Below are positions 54,090-62,589 of a DNA stretch of 64,000 bases, piece after piece (position 1 is the stretch's first letter; each line of letters opens with the position of its first letter). The notes below the pieces were generated by a model. The model was not told where the DNA came from, searched no databases, and saw only the letters and a program-made list of their open reading frames with translations. Source of the stretch: RBG-16-49-21 sp040768125 (GTDB lineage: Bacteria > Spirochaetota > UBA4802 > UBA5550); contig JAXGNG010000001.1 in the NCBI GenBank assembly GCA_040768125.1, positions 930,001 through 994,000 of the forward strand, in the 5' to 3' direction. Position numbers and translations under genes: made by a program.

Positions 54090-55061
54090 TCACCCCGCCG
54101 CCGGGGCGTCCCTGTCACGGAGGGAGGCTCCTCCGGTTTCTTCGAGGTCCTCCGGCAGTTCAAGGGGGAAGAGCAGCCCGTAGAGGCGGGGACCGATGAT
54201 GAGGACGCAGGCGACGGCCGTGATGATTCCGGCGATGACGTCCACGGCGTAGTGATAGCGACAGTAGACCGTGGCGACGCAGAGGCTTATCACGATGGGC
54301 GAGGTGAGCAGGAAGGCCCTGGGGGCAAAGCGCCGCGCGAAGATCCAGACGGCGATGGTCCCCGCGACGTGGCCCGAGGGCATCGCTCCTCCCGGGATGT
54401 CGGCCCTCTGGAGGAAGACGCGGGCGAATTCCGAGATCGGTCCCGCCGCGAGATAGCCCGAGCCCCCGGGATCGAAGTGGACGGGCCCCTGGGCGGGGAA
54501 GAGGGCCTGGACCAGGAAGCAGAGGTAGATGGTGAAGCCGCAGATGAAGGATACGTAGAAGAACTCCCGCCGCCGGTCCGTGAAATAAAGATAGAGCGGG
54601 AGGTAGAGGGTTACCCAGTAGTAGGAAAGATAGGAAAAGTTGAACCACTCCGTGAGCCAGGCCCTGTTTCCCCAGGCGGCGGCCAGGTCCCGGCCGATGT
54701 GGAAGCCGAAGAGGGCCATGTCTGCCCGAATAAGGAGATCGTCGAAGGGCTCGCTGAAGAAAAGGAAACTCACGGGGTGCGTCCACCTGAAAAAGGGTCC
54801 CAGGAGGAACATCGGATAGGTGTGGCGAAGGAACCTGACGGCGGGATTTGCCAGGAGGGGATGATCTGCCCGGTCAAGGGCGGGGGCCACGACGAGGGCG
54901 CCCGCCATGACCGCTCCGTAGAGCGCCATGAATTTCAGGGCCAGCCGGGGGTCTTCCCCTGTCCTCGCGGCGATGATGAGGATCATCACGGCGCAGTGTC
55001 CGGCGACCAGGACGTCGATCGGGTAGAGGGACGACCAGAGTTGTGCGAAACGGTCTTTCAT
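54090..55061 (-). CDS. PAP2-superfamily membrane phosphatase
   Basis: A 323-aa protein with six or more helices. The phosphatase motifs appear as MPSGHVAGTIAV (C2, histidine) and YCRYHYAVDVIAG (C3, histidine). The upstream C1 is replaced by a PAP2_3-like arrangement. Such proteins remove phosphate from lipid pyrophosphates or exchange head groups, and PAP2_3 includes inositol-phosphoryl-ceramide synthases. Which lipid is used here is unknown. GC-rich; a small tail ends RDRDAPAAG. Confidence 0.8.
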   Translation of the reverse strand: MKDRFAQLWSSLYPIDVLVAGHCAVMILIIAARTGEDPRLALKFMALYGAVMAGALVVAPALDRADHPLLANPAVRFLRHTYPMFLLGPFFRWTHPVSFLFFSEPFDDLLIRADMALFGFHIGRDLAAAWGNRAWLTEWFNFSYLSYYWVTLYLPLYLYFTDRRREFFYVSFICGFTIYLCFLVQALFPAQGPVHFDPGGSGYLAAGPISEFARVFLQRADIPGGAMPSGHVAGTIAVWIFARRFAPRAFLLTSPIVISLCVATVYCRYHYAVDVIAGIITAVACVLIIGPRLYGLLFPLELPEDLEETGGASLRDRDAPAAG

Positions 55062-55097
55062 CGTGTTGCGCGCGCCAGGTATGTTCAGCGACCCCTT

Positions 55098-55451
55098 TCA
55101 CCCGTGGGAAATCTCATCGACCCCCCGGCAGAAGAGCATTTCACTCACCCTGGAGAGGCCCAGGCCCGTTGCGAGGAGCGTGATCTCTTCCTCTTTCGCG
55201 AGGTCGACGACCTTCGGGTCGACGGCGATTCCTCCGGCGATGATCACGGCCGTTATCCCGAAAATCGAGGCCGTGCGTATCACCTGTATGTTGTTGAGCC
55301 CCGTGAGGAGCATGTCCGGCACTGCCTGGCCGGCCAGGATATCGCTCATCCGGTCGCACGCCATGGCGTTGCGTATCTCATGGTCTGAATTATTCTCCGG
55401 GAGGTTGAGGATGTCGGCGTTGAGGAGGGAGATGACCTCGCCTGTCTTCAT
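55098..55451 (-). CDS. DRTGG-domain protein
   Basis: A 117-aa protein: MKTGEVISLLNADILNLPEN, ACDRMSDILAGQAVPDMLLTGLNNIQVIRTASIFGITAVIIAGG and LAKEEEITLLATGLGLSRVSEML. This is the DRTGG domain, found linked to CBS domains or phosphotransacetylase and to a group of hydrogenase/iron-sulfur gene clusters. ATG 55451 has GGAG upstream. The nearest iron-sulfur protein (EFR1) is 16 kb away. Ligand unknown. Confidence 0.8.
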   Translation of the reverse strand: MKTGEVISLLNADILNLPENNSDHEIRNAMACDRMSDILAGQAVPDMLLTGLNNIQVIRTASIFGITAVIIAGGIAVDPKVVDLAKEEEITLLATGLGLSRVSEMLFCRGVDEISHG

Positions 55452-55729
55452 GGTGCTCCGTTGCCCCCGTGGCGGCGCCCCATGCCCCGTCATGCATGGC
55501 GCGGTAGTGTTCCTGTCTATGAAAAGGCTTCAGGGGCGTACCTGTCAAGAATTAAACATGCCACGGGTTGCGCGTGGCGGTGGGGGCGATATTTCGCGTT
55601 GTACCTAAATGTTCTTGCAATGACGGGGCCATGGTGTCCCCTGTGGCCATGAGGGAGTACGCACATCGACAGCCGGGCATGGAATCCGCGGCCCTCCCCT
55701 GGCCATGCAGGATAGTTGAGGAGGGGAGA

Positions 55730-55972
55730 ATGTCCTTCGGCGGGAGGGAGTTCCTCTACATGGTTGGGGACGCGACGATCGGGAGCGCCTGCGTGGGGGC
55801 CGGGAGCCTCCGCTACGTCTATGTTCCCGGCTTCATCACTGCGTGGCGCTCCCGCCGCAGCGGCGCGGGCGAGGAGGTGAGCCTCGTTGATCCGGTACGC
55901 GACGGCGATGAACAGGCGTCCATTCGCCGTCTCCTCGCCGCGCGCTATCCCTCACTCCAGGTATGCTTTTAG
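55730..55972 (+). CDS. Small protein of unknown function
   Basis: An 80-aa protein. The start at 55730 is decided by GAGGAGGGGAGA directly upstream. FGGREFLYMVGDATIGSACVGAGSLRYVYVPGFI has the look of a short beta-sheet protein, then a basic/acidic linker and DEQASIRRLLAARYPSLQVCF. It is followed 19 bases later by an MFS gene and is probably co-transcribed with it. No family recognised. An earlier in-frame start at 55649 is possible. Confidence 0.5.
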   Translation: MSFGGREFLYMVGDATIGSACVGAGSLRYVYVPGFITAWRSRRSGAGEEVSLVDPVRDGDEQASIRRLLAARYPSLQVCF

Positions 55973-55991
55973 ACGGGCGCGGGGAATCTGA

Positions 55992-57320
55992 ATGGCATCG
56001 GGCACAGGGCAAAAAATGAAGTCGCTCCGGGAGGCCCTCAGGGCCCTCCGGAACAGGAACTACCGCCTTTTCTTCATCGGCCAGGGCATCTCGCTCACGG
56101 GGATATGGATGCAGACCATCGCCGTGGGATGGCTCGTTTTCCGCATGACCAGGTCGGAGCTGATGCTCGGCATCGTCACCTTCTCGAGCCAGGCACCGGT
56201 GTTTCTTCTTTCTCCCTTTGCCGGGGTCATCGGCGACCGCTTCGACCGGAGAAGGATACTCATCTTCATGCAGTTCATGGCGCTATGCCAGGCCCTCGCC
56301 CTGGCCATTCTCACCATCGCGGGAACCGTCGAGGTGTGGCAGATCATAATGCTCAGCGTGCTCCTGGGCCTGGCCAACGCCTTCGAGATGCCGGCGCGCC
56401 AGGCCTTCGTGGTGGAGCTGATCGAGGACCGCGCGGACCTGGGAAACGCCATCGCCCTGAACTCGGCACTTTTCACCGGGGCGCGCCTCATCGGCCCCGC
56501 GGCGGCGGGCATCCTCGTGGCAACGGCGGGGGAGGGGGCCTGCTTCCTCGTCAACGCGGCAAGCTATCCCGCCTCCCTGGCGGCGCTTCTCATGATGACG
56601 ATACCGCGCCGCGACGCCCCGGCGGAGGGGAAAAGGCTCATGGGGGACCTCGCGGAGGGGATGCGTTACGCCTTCGGGTTTCCCCCGATCCGCGCCCTCC
56701 TGGCCACGGTGGCCCTCCTGAGCCTCACGGCCATGTCCTTCCCGGTGCTCCTTCCCGTCTTCGCTTCGGATATCCTCCACGGAGGGCCGAACACCTACGG
56801 GTTCCTGGTCGCCGCCTCTGGCTTCGGGGCGATCTGGGGCACCCTCTACCTCGCGATGCAGAAGAGCGTCCTCGGCCTCGACCGGGTCATCAGCGTCTCC
56901 CTGGTGCTCTTCGGCCTGGGCCTCGGGGGCTTCTCTATTTCCCGCTCCGCGCCCCTCTCCATGGCAGCCCTCGCCGTGGTGGGCTTCGGTATGATCCTCG
57001 CCCTGGCGGCGTGCAACACCATACTCCAGACCATCGTGGAGGAGGAGATGCGCACCCGGGTCATGGGTCTCTACGTCATGGTCTTCATGGGCGCGGCGCC
57101 CCTGGGAAGCATCACCGCCGGGGGCGTCTCCACGGTCATCGGGGCCCCCGCCACGAGCCTCATTGCCGGGGCCCTCTGCGTGATCGGCGGGCTCCTTTTC
57201 GCGCGCTGGGTCCCCGTCCTCAGGAAGCTCGTGCGCCCTATCTATCATCGAATGGGGATCATCAGGGAAGTGGCCATGGGGATCCAGACCACGGAGGAGC
57301 TCACCACGCCGCCGGAGTGA
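55992..57320 (+). CDS. MFS exporter (EntS-like MFS_3)
   Basis: A 442-aa protein with about twelve helices: LRNRNYRLFFIGQGISLTGIWMQTIAVGWLVFRMT is the MFS_3 signature, GVIGDRFDRRRIL is the loop between helices 2 and 3, and MPARQAFVVELIEDRADLGNAIALNSALF follows. Relatives include the enterobactin exporter EntS. Substrate unknown. Start 55992 follows GGGGAATCTGA. Confidence 0.85.
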   Translation: MASGTGQKMKSLREALRALRNRNYRLFFIGQGISLTGIWMQTIAVGWLVFRMTRSELMLGIVTFSSQAPVFLLSPFAGVIGDRFDRRRILIFMQFMALCQALALAILTIAGTVEVWQIIMLSVLLGLANAFEMPARQAFVVELIEDRADLGNAIALNSALFTGARLIGPAAAGILVATAGEGACFLVNAASYPASLAALLMMTIPRRDAPAEGKRLMGDLAEGMRYAFGFPPIRALLATVALLSLTAMSFPVLLPVFASDILHGGPNTYGFLVAASGFGAIWGTLYLAMQKSVLGLDRVISVSLVLFGLGLGGFSISRSAPLSMAALAVVGFGMILALAACNTILQTIVEEEMRTRVMGLYVMVFMGAAPLGSITAGGVSTVIGAPATSLIAGALCVIGGLLFARWVPVLRKLVRPIYHRMGIIREVAMGIQTTEELTTPPE

Positions 57321-57396
57321 TCCCTGCCCCGGCCCGGGGCCGTCATGCCGTATCCTTCTTGACAGGGGCCTTCCCGCGGGGTAGATTCCTGCGAGC

Positions 57397-58296
57397 ATGA
57401 GGACCATCGAAACCAGCATCGTGCCGGAGGGCGCGGAGGGGGCGCGCTTCAGCGATTACGCCTGCGAGGCCTTCGCGCACCTGGCGTCGCGCAAGGGGGT
57501 GAAGAAGGCGATCAAGCGGGGCGAGGTCCTTGTGGACGGCGCCCCCGCCGGCACGGGCCTCCGCCTGCGCCCGGGCCAGCGTATCGACTTCCTTTCAGGG
57601 GAGCGCGCCCCGGGAACGATCTACCGCCTGGACCTCAGGGTCGTTTACGAGGACGAGTGGATCGCCGTCGTGGTGAAGCCCCCGGGCGTTCCCGTGCGGG
57701 GCAACGCCTTCAAGACCCTGGAGCACGCCCTCCCCGGGGCGCTCGCGCCCTCCCGCGAGCCCGACGCTCTGGCATTCCCTGACCCGGTGCATCGACTCGA
57801 CGTTCCCGTGAGCGGACTCCTTCTCGCGGCGAAGACGGCCCGGGCGCGGGCGGTCCTGGGAAGGGCCTTCGAGGGGCGGGAGATCGTGAAGCGCTACCGC
57901 GCCGTGGTGACGGGGAGGGTCGACGCCCCGGGGGTGATCGAGAGCCTCGTGGGGGGGCGCGACGCCGTGACCGACTACCATCCCCTCCGATCGGTTCCTT
58001 CTATTAAAAATGAGTGGCTCACTCTGGTGGAGCTCCGGCCCCGCACGGGGCGCACGCACCAGCTCAGGGTCCACATGGCCGAGGCGGGGCTGCCGATCCT
58101 GGGTGACGCCCGGTACGGCCCGCCGGGGCGCGTTCTCAAAGGGAAGGGGCTCTTCCTCAGCGCCGTGGGCCTCGCCTTCCGTCACCCGGCGAGCGGCGAG
58201 CCCCTGGATATCGCCATTGATGAGCCGGAGAAGTTCGGCCTGCGCCTCGACCGGGAATTGCGCATGTGGGAACGGCACAGCGGAGGCGGTCAGTAG
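57397..58296 (+). CDS. RluA-family pseudouridine synthase
   Basis: A 299-aa protein. An S4 RNA-binding domain occupies about 17-70 (KKAIKRGEVLVDGAPAGTGLRLRPGQRIDF). The catalytic domain has HRLDVPVSGLLLAAKT with D135 as the catalytic aspartate, GRTHQLRVHMAEAGLPILGDARYG. It makes pseudouridine in rRNA or tRNA. A 'MRTIETSIVPEGAEGARFSDYACEAF' N-terminus is typical of the RluA group. The target position cannot be named. Its last 7 bases overlap the convergent gene. Confidence 0.92.
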   Translation: MRTIETSIVPEGAEGARFSDYACEAFAHLASRKGVKKAIKRGEVLVDGAPAGTGLRLRPGQRIDFLSGERAPGTIYRLDLRVVYEDEWIAVVVKPPGVPVRGNAFKTLEHALPGALAPSREPDALAFPDPVHRLDVPVSGLLLAAKTARARAVLGRAFEGREIVKRYRAVVTGRVDAPGVIESLVGGRDAVTDYHPLRSVPSIKNEWLTLVELRPRTGRTHQLRVHMAEAGLPILGDARYGPPGRVLKGKGLFLSAVGLAFRHPASGEPLDIAIDEPEKFGLRLDRELRMWERHSGGGQ

Positions 58297-59132
58297 CTCT
58301 GCTGGGTGCCGAAGGCGCCCCGCCCCTCCAGTGGGGTGAACTCGAAATCAGGATAGACCATCTTCAGGGCCTTCGCCACGGACCTGCTGACGTGGAGGGG
58401 GGTCTTCACCCCGCGTCCCAGGTAGTTCGACCCGGCGTCAACGACGAAGTGCTTGCGTCCCTCCTTCACGCCCATGGCCTTGATGTGGCCCCCGTGGGTA
58501 GCTCTGAAGTTGAATTCTTCGTTCTTCAGGTGTTCCGCCGTCTCCTCGTGGGGCTTCGTGCCGATGGAGTAGAACCGCGGCACGTGGTGCTTCTGCTCCA
58601 TCACCAGGGCCAGGTAGGTGATGTGGTCACCCCGCTGGAGCGATTCGAGCCAGATCATGAACGTGTCGTTGCACACCCGCTCCGGGTTGCGCCGCTCGGA
58701 GAACCTCCCGATGCGGAACATCTGCTGGACCGGCACGAAGAGGAAGGGGAGGCGGTCCGACCGCTCGAAATCGAGGATCTGTTCCGGGGCGAAGGCCGTG
58801 GCGATGAACTCGATGATGCGCCCCTGGAGAGAGGGGTGCCTGGTGAAGAGGGGCCACTTCCGGACCAGGGCGAGGGCCCCCGGGGCGGCGGGGCTCTCGT
58901 GGAACGACGAGGGGTAGCGGTAGAGAGCGTCGCCCCGCCGGGGCTTCAATATGCCGTGGGCCGCCGCGAGGGAACCCTCCGTCATGTCCACGATGTTCGC
59001 CAGGATCATGCTGTTCCCCTCGTCGAAATGGAGGAAGCATCCCTGCTGGTCCTTCCCCTCGCCTACGCGCCGGATGAGGGTGCCCGGCTCGATGGTTCTG
59101 CGGTTCGTGAGGGGGATGAATGGCTCGATCAT
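58290..59132 (-). CDS. Conserved-looking cytoplasmic protein of unknown function
   Basis: A 280-aa protein without signal peptide or helices. Notable segments: HFDEGNSMILANIVDMTEGSLAAAHGILKPRRGDALYRYPSSF, LQGRIIEFIATAFAPEQILDFE and HGGHIKAMGVKEGRKHFVVDAGSNYLGRG. The last looks like a small beta/alpha module with a DAGSN motif. I recognise no family. Overlaps the end of the RluA gene by 7 bases. Confidence 0.5.
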   Translation of the reverse strand: MIEPFIPLTNRRTIEPGTLIRRVGEGKDQQGCFLHFDEGNSMILANIVDMTEGSLAAAHGILKPRRGDALYRYPSSFHESPAAPGALALVRKWPLFTRHPSLQGRIIEFIATAFAPEQILDFERSDRLPFLFVPVQQMFRIGRFSERRNPERVCNDTFMIWLESLQRGDHITYLALVMEQKHHVPRFYSIGTKPHEETAEHLKNEEFNFRATHGGHIKAMGVKEGRKHFVVDAGSNYLGRGVKTPLHVSRSVAKALKMVYPDFEFTPLEGRGAFGTQQSY

Positions 59133-59684
59133 GCTCGCGTGTCTCCTCGCGCTCCCTGATGTACGTCCCGGGCGGGACGGAATCCTCTCATTCTAGAGCA
59201 TTGGATCTGAATGTCAAGATTTTTGACGCAGGGTCCACTCGCAATTATTGACGCCGGGGCAGTGACGAATTAAGGAAAGGTCTTCGGGAGACGCCGTAAC
59301 AGGCGGATGCCACCCACGTACCGGGTGGCATCCTAAAGCTGGTTGAACATTGATGTACCTTTAACCGAGAATCTTCAGCTTGTATCACTTCCTGCTTCTT
59401 CAAGCTTGAGACGGCACCGCAGCTTCGGGCTACGTCCCACGTGACAGGCTGAACTCGATATTAATATACAGAGGTACCGGGAAGAAATCAAGATGCGTGA
59501 AAAAAATTCGGAAAAAATGTATGCGCCCTCTCTGTGGCGTCGGGTTTAAACCCGACGCCACAGAGAGGGCGCATACATCGCATTCATGTGCATGTTAAAT
59601 GCATTGCGGATAACGCGCGCGTTAATATGCAGGTTGTTCTGATGCGGTTCTGTGAAGGGTCTCATTCATGTATCTCGTTACTCG
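59133..59684. other. 552-base structured gene-free stretch
   Basis: Contains an 11-bp stem GGATGCCACCC / GGGTGGCATCC (59305-59333), an AAGCTG / CAGCTT pair around 59337-59380, and the 62-bp palindrome at 59517-59578. Two TTGACG hexamers (59223 and 59238) lie 17 bases before TATTGA and TAAGGA, so a small-RNA promoter is possible. No ORF is credible here. Confidence 0.4.
59517..59578. repeat. Perfect 62-bp palindrome (element 1)
   Basis: Every base from 59517 to 59578 pairs with its partner about the centre between 59547 and 59548. The core is GTCGGGTTTAAACCCGAC. It lies 107 bases beyond the 3' end of ORF6N copy 2. Related elements lie at 60248, 60896 and 61365. Confidence 0.95.
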
Positions 59685-60185
59685 CTAATCTGTAAATCCG
59701 ATTTTCTTTTTCGGCTTCGATTCTTCCCTGAGTAATTCCTTTATCGCATCAAAAACAATCCGGAATTGCTTGTCATATCTATTTTCCATTGCCTCTATTT
59801 TTTTATGCAAATTTTCATAGGAGGATATCATCTGGCGAAGCTTTGTAAATGCCCGTATTATTTGAATATTAACCAGAATGGCACGTTCACTACCAAGAAC
59901 GCTCGATAACATTGCGACACCCTGTTCGGTAAACGCCATGGGAAGATACCGGTAGCCACCCCAACTTGAGATCACAAATTGTGATCTCAAGTTTTCAAAC
60001 TCTTCATTGGTAAGATTAAACATAAAGTCTTCAGGAAACCTTCTATTGTTCCTTTTAACGGCCTGTTTCAGAACCCTCGTCTCAACTCCATACAATTCTG
60101 CAAGGTCCTTGTCCAGCATAATCTTTAACCCGCGGATCAGATATATCTTAGAAAGGATTGTTTCAGATGGCAGTATCTCTTTCAT
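59685..60185 (-). CDS. ORF6N-domain protein (copy 2)
   Basis: A 166-aa intact protein: ILSKIYLIRGLKIMLDKDLAELYGVETRVLKQAVKRNNRRFPEDFMFNLT (ORF6N), LRSQFVISSWGGYRYLPMAFTEQGVAMLSSVL, then a coiled tail MISSYENLHKKIEAMENRYDKQFRIVF. Very close in layout to copies 1 and 3, and likely a DNA-binding regulator. Flanked by palindromes at 59517 and 60248. A 31-bp palindrome lies inside its coding sequence. Confidence 0.9.
   Translation of the reverse strand: MKEILPSETILSKIYLIRGLKIMLDKDLAELYGVETRVLKQAVKRNNRRFPEDFMFNLTNEEFENLRSQFVISSWGGYRYLPMAFTEQGVAMLSSVLGSERAILVNIQIIRAFTKLRQMISSYENLHKKIEAMENRYDKQFRIVFDAIKELLREESKPKKKIGFTD
59963..59993. repeat. Perfect 31-bp palindrome inside ORF6N copy 2
   Basis: 15-bp arms (AACTTGAGATCACAA and its complement) about a central A. 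It covers codons NLRSQFVISS, the same position as in the other two ORF6N genes. Confidence 0.9.
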
Positions 60186-60247
60186 GCCGGGTTCCTCTAT
60201 GGTGAGGTAACGAACGGGGAATGGAAATTATATATTTTTTACGTCAT

Positions 60248-60287
60248 CCCCCTGTAGCGTCGGGTTTAAACCCGACGCTACAGGGGG
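60248..60287. repeat. 40-bp palindrome (element 2)
   Basis: Perfect from 60248 to 60287 about the centre 60267/60268, with core GTCGGGTTTAAACCCGAC. It lies between ORF6N copies 2 and 3. Its left flank (ATGGAAATTA ... ACGTCATCC) recurs before element 4 at 61331-61364. Confidence 0.9.
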
Positions 60288-60293
60288 GACACA

Positions 60294-60802
60294 TCATGAT
60301 GCGTCTGTTTTAAACCCGATCTTTTTCTTTGTGCCCGAATCTTCACGTATCAGCTCTTTTATCGCCTGAAACACGACCCTGAACTGCCCATCGTATTTAT
60401 TTTCCATAGCTTCGATTTTCTTTCGTAAATCCTCATGTGATGATACCATCTGTCGAAGCCGGACAAAATTCGGATAATCTGGATGTTCACCTGAATGGCA
60501 CGGGGACTGTTCAATACACTGGCCAGCATGGCCACGCCCTGCTCGGTAAAGGCTGAAGGAGGCTTGCGAGTGCCGCCCCAACTTGAAGTCACAATCTGTG
60601 ACTTCAAGTTGTCAAACTCCTCAATCGAGAGCCGGAACATGAAATCCTCCGGAAACCGGTCCAGGTTCCTTGCAACCGCCTGATTGAGGGCTTTTGTTTC
60701 AACCTCATAGAGCGCGGCGAGGTCCTTATCCAGCATAACCTTATGGCCGCGGATATATTTGATTTTACTCACAATAATGTCGGCAGAAATAATCCCTTTC
60801 AT
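60294..60802 (-). pseudogene. ORF6N-domain gene (copy 3) broken by a frameshift
   Basis: From ATG 60802 the frame reads IVSKIKYIRGHKVMLDKDLAALYEVETKALNQAVARNLDRFPEDFMFRLS, NLKSQIVTSSWGG, then VNIQIIRIL, where it departs from copy 2 near 60465-60472. The second frame then continues the family sequence as NFVRLRQMVSSHEDLRKKIEAMENKYDGQFRVVFQAIKELIREDSGTKKKIGFK, ending near 60297. Loss of one A in a CGAAATTTT run explains it. It may be a real inactivation, a programmed shift, or a sequencing error. Confidence 0.8.
60580..60610. repeat. 31-bp palindrome inside ORF6N copy 3
   Basis: 14-bp perfect arms (AACTTGAAGTCACA and its complement) around ATC. It covers codons NLKSQIVTSS. Compared with copy 2, bases have changed on both arms so that pairing is kept. 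Confidence 0.9.
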
Positions 60803-60895
60803 CTGTTGCTCCCGTGGTGTAATAAAAAAAATTGAGACGGTTAAATGGGATAACGAATACAGGCTGGAAGTGATGAAATGATTGTTGCACCCGTC

Positions 60896-60927
60896 CCCTA
60901 GCGTCGGGTTTAAACCCGACGCTAGGG
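60896..60927. repeat. 32-bp palindrome (element 3)
   Basis: Perfect about the centre 60911/60912, with the same core; GTTGC (60884-60888) and GCAAC (60927-60931) could extend it across a bulge. It overlaps the last codons of tnpA (stop ends at 60922). Confidence 0.9.
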
Positions 60928-61287
60928 CAACATGTCATGACGTGCCCATTGATTTTTTATATATTCATATACCCGGTCGAACGAATCCGCATCAACGGAA
61001 AATACGCCATATCCCCGCTGCCATCGTATATCCGCTATACGATATGATGAATAACCTTTAAGATTTTTCACGATTTTTGAAATGCTCAACCGGGGCGGCG
61101 ATGATATCAAAACATGCACATGGTCTTGATGGCCATTCATGATATGGATGATGAAGCCGAGTTCATCCGCCTTTTTTTTGAAATGTGTTTTTAGCTGATT
61201 CAATATCTCACACGTTATCAACGGCAGCCTGTACTTGGTCGAAAAGACAAGATGATGACGGTTGTAATAATACGCTTTCGTATACAT
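60922..61287 (-). CDS. tnpA: IS200-like TnpA (Y1-type HUH transposase)
   Basis: A 121-aa protein: YYYNRHHLVFSTKYRLPLIT, HUH motif H56-V57-H58 (GHQDHVHVLISSPPRLSISKIVKNLKGYSS), and the catalytic tyrosine Y109 in YEYIKNQ. These single-stranded-DNA transposases recognise hairpins at element ends. Here the gene is flanked by palindromes at 60896 and 61365, which would suit that. No tnpB partner. Length is typical for IS200, and the RAYT subgroup is an alternative reading. Confidence 0.9.
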   Translation of the reverse strand: MYTKAYYYNRHHLVFSTKYRLPLITCEILNQLKTHFKKKADELGFIIHIMNGHQDHVHVLISSPPRLSISKIVKNLKGYSSYRIADIRWQRGYGVFSVDADSFDRVYEYIKNQWARHDMLP

Positions 61288-61364
61288 GATTTGCTTTTAT
61301 ATTGTTGATTTATCATGTAAACGAAGAGGGATGGAAATTACATAAATTATTATTACGTCATCCC

Positions 61365-61396
61365 CTGTAGCGTCGGGATTAATCCCGACGCTACAG
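61365..61396. repeat. 32-bp palindrome (element 4)
   Basis: Perfect about 61380/61381. The core here is GTCGGGATTAATCCCGAC. Compared with the other elements T has become A on one arm and A has become T on the other, so pairing is kept. Confidence 0.9.
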
Positions 61397-61474
61397 AAGG
61401 GGTATTAATCCTTGACACGGCGTTTTGCTATTGCCATCATATCAGATCCATCCGGCTCATAGTGGAGGTGCCCC

Positions 61475-62344
61475 ATGCGGAAAAAGATCCTCATTCTCCC
61501 GGCTTCGGCCCTGTTTCTCTGCCTCGCGGCGATTCCCCTCGGCGCGAAGGAGGCGGGCACCGTCAAGATGGTCCTCGGCCAGGTGTCGATCGAATCGAAG
61601 GGAGCGTCGCGCCCCGCGGCGGTCAACGACCGCCTCGAGGGGGGAGAGATCATTGTAACCGGGCCCGATTCCCTGGCGGACATACTGATGGGGGACCGGG
61701 GGTATGTCCGCGTGAGGGAGGGGACCAGGGTTTCTTTCGCCTCGCTGGCGAAGGGCGGCGATGAATCCGATCTCGAGCTGACACTGGGGAGCGTCATGGT
61801 CTTCATCAACAAGCTCACGCGGGGGAAAAGCTACGAGGCAAAGGCCCCCACCCAGGTCGTGGCCGTGCGGGGCACCATCTTCCAGATGACGGGGGAGGAG
61901 GATGGCTCCCGCGTGGACGTCCTCTCCGGCTCCGTGGACGTGAGCCCCGTGGTGAAGGGGGCCGTTCAGCGCCAGATTACCCAGCTCGTGGAGGAGAACC
62001 AGTCCCTCGCCCTGAGCCGCGCCCGGGCCCTCCAGGTCCTCGCCGGGCAGAGGCGCCTCGAGGCCGAGGCCATGCGTCGGGAGATACGTGATTCCATCAT
62101 GAAGCAGGTAGAGGAGATCAGGGCGCGCCCGGAGTTCAAGGATCTCGGCAGGGAAATGAAGAAGGAGATCCTCGATCACATCGAGAAGAAAAAGCAGGAG
62201 TTGAAAGAAAGGGGCCTTGACCGCGAATCGCTGAAGGAACGAATGGAACAGGGCAGGGAGCGTCTGAAACAGGAAGGCGAGCGGCTCAAGGAAGAGGGTG
62301 AGCGGATGAGAAAGCAGCTCGAGGAGATAAAAGAGAAGAAATAG
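61475..62344 (+). CDS. Exported FecR-domain protein with coiled-coil tail
   Basis: A 289-aa protein. Signal peptide MRKKILILPASALFLCLAAIPLGAK. A FecR domain (about 25-165) has GTVKMVLGQVSIES, LEGGEIIVTGPDSLADILMGDRGYVRVREGTRV and GTIFQMTGEEDGSRVDVLSGSVDV. The C-terminal third is highly charged and helical (EKKKQELKERGLDRESLKERMEQGRERLKQEGERLKEEGERM), a probable coiled coil. Periplasmic; unlike classical FecR there is no anti-sigma partner or outer-membrane receptor here. Possible adaptor role. Confidence 0.8.
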   Translation: MRKKILILPASALFLCLAAIPLGAKEAGTVKMVLGQVSIESKGASRPAAVNDRLEGGEIIVTGPDSLADILMGDRGYVRVREGTRVSFASLAKGGDESDLELTLGSVMVFINKLTRGKSYEAKAPTQVVAVRGTIFQMTGEEDGSRVDVLSGSVDVSPVVKGAVQRQITQLVEENQSLALSRARALQVLAGQRRLEAEAMRREIRDSIMKQVEEIRARPEFKDLGREMKKEILDHIEKKKQELKERGLDRESLKERMEQGRERLKQEGERLKEEGERMRKQLEEIKEKK

Positions 62345-62589
62345 AGGCGAGCGGGGGGGATGGAGTCGAAAAAATGCCTTGAATTATTTTTCCCCCCTGC
62401 GAGAATTGGCATAAGCCGCATACCCGAATTTTTCTTTTTTACTATGAAGTCCCGATTCTTCCCAATGCCCCGGACTCCATTGTTCGGATACGGCGCGTAC
62501 ATTCGGCGTGAAAGCGTCCTTTTCTCGGTGAATCGGCGCCCTTGAGGGTCGGCGCAGCGATTTTTTCAGCCTTTCTGTTCAGGTGCGGT

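Noticed and set aside
59517..61396. CRISPR-like array
   Set aside because: The repeats are palindromes separated by whole genes, not short regular spacers.
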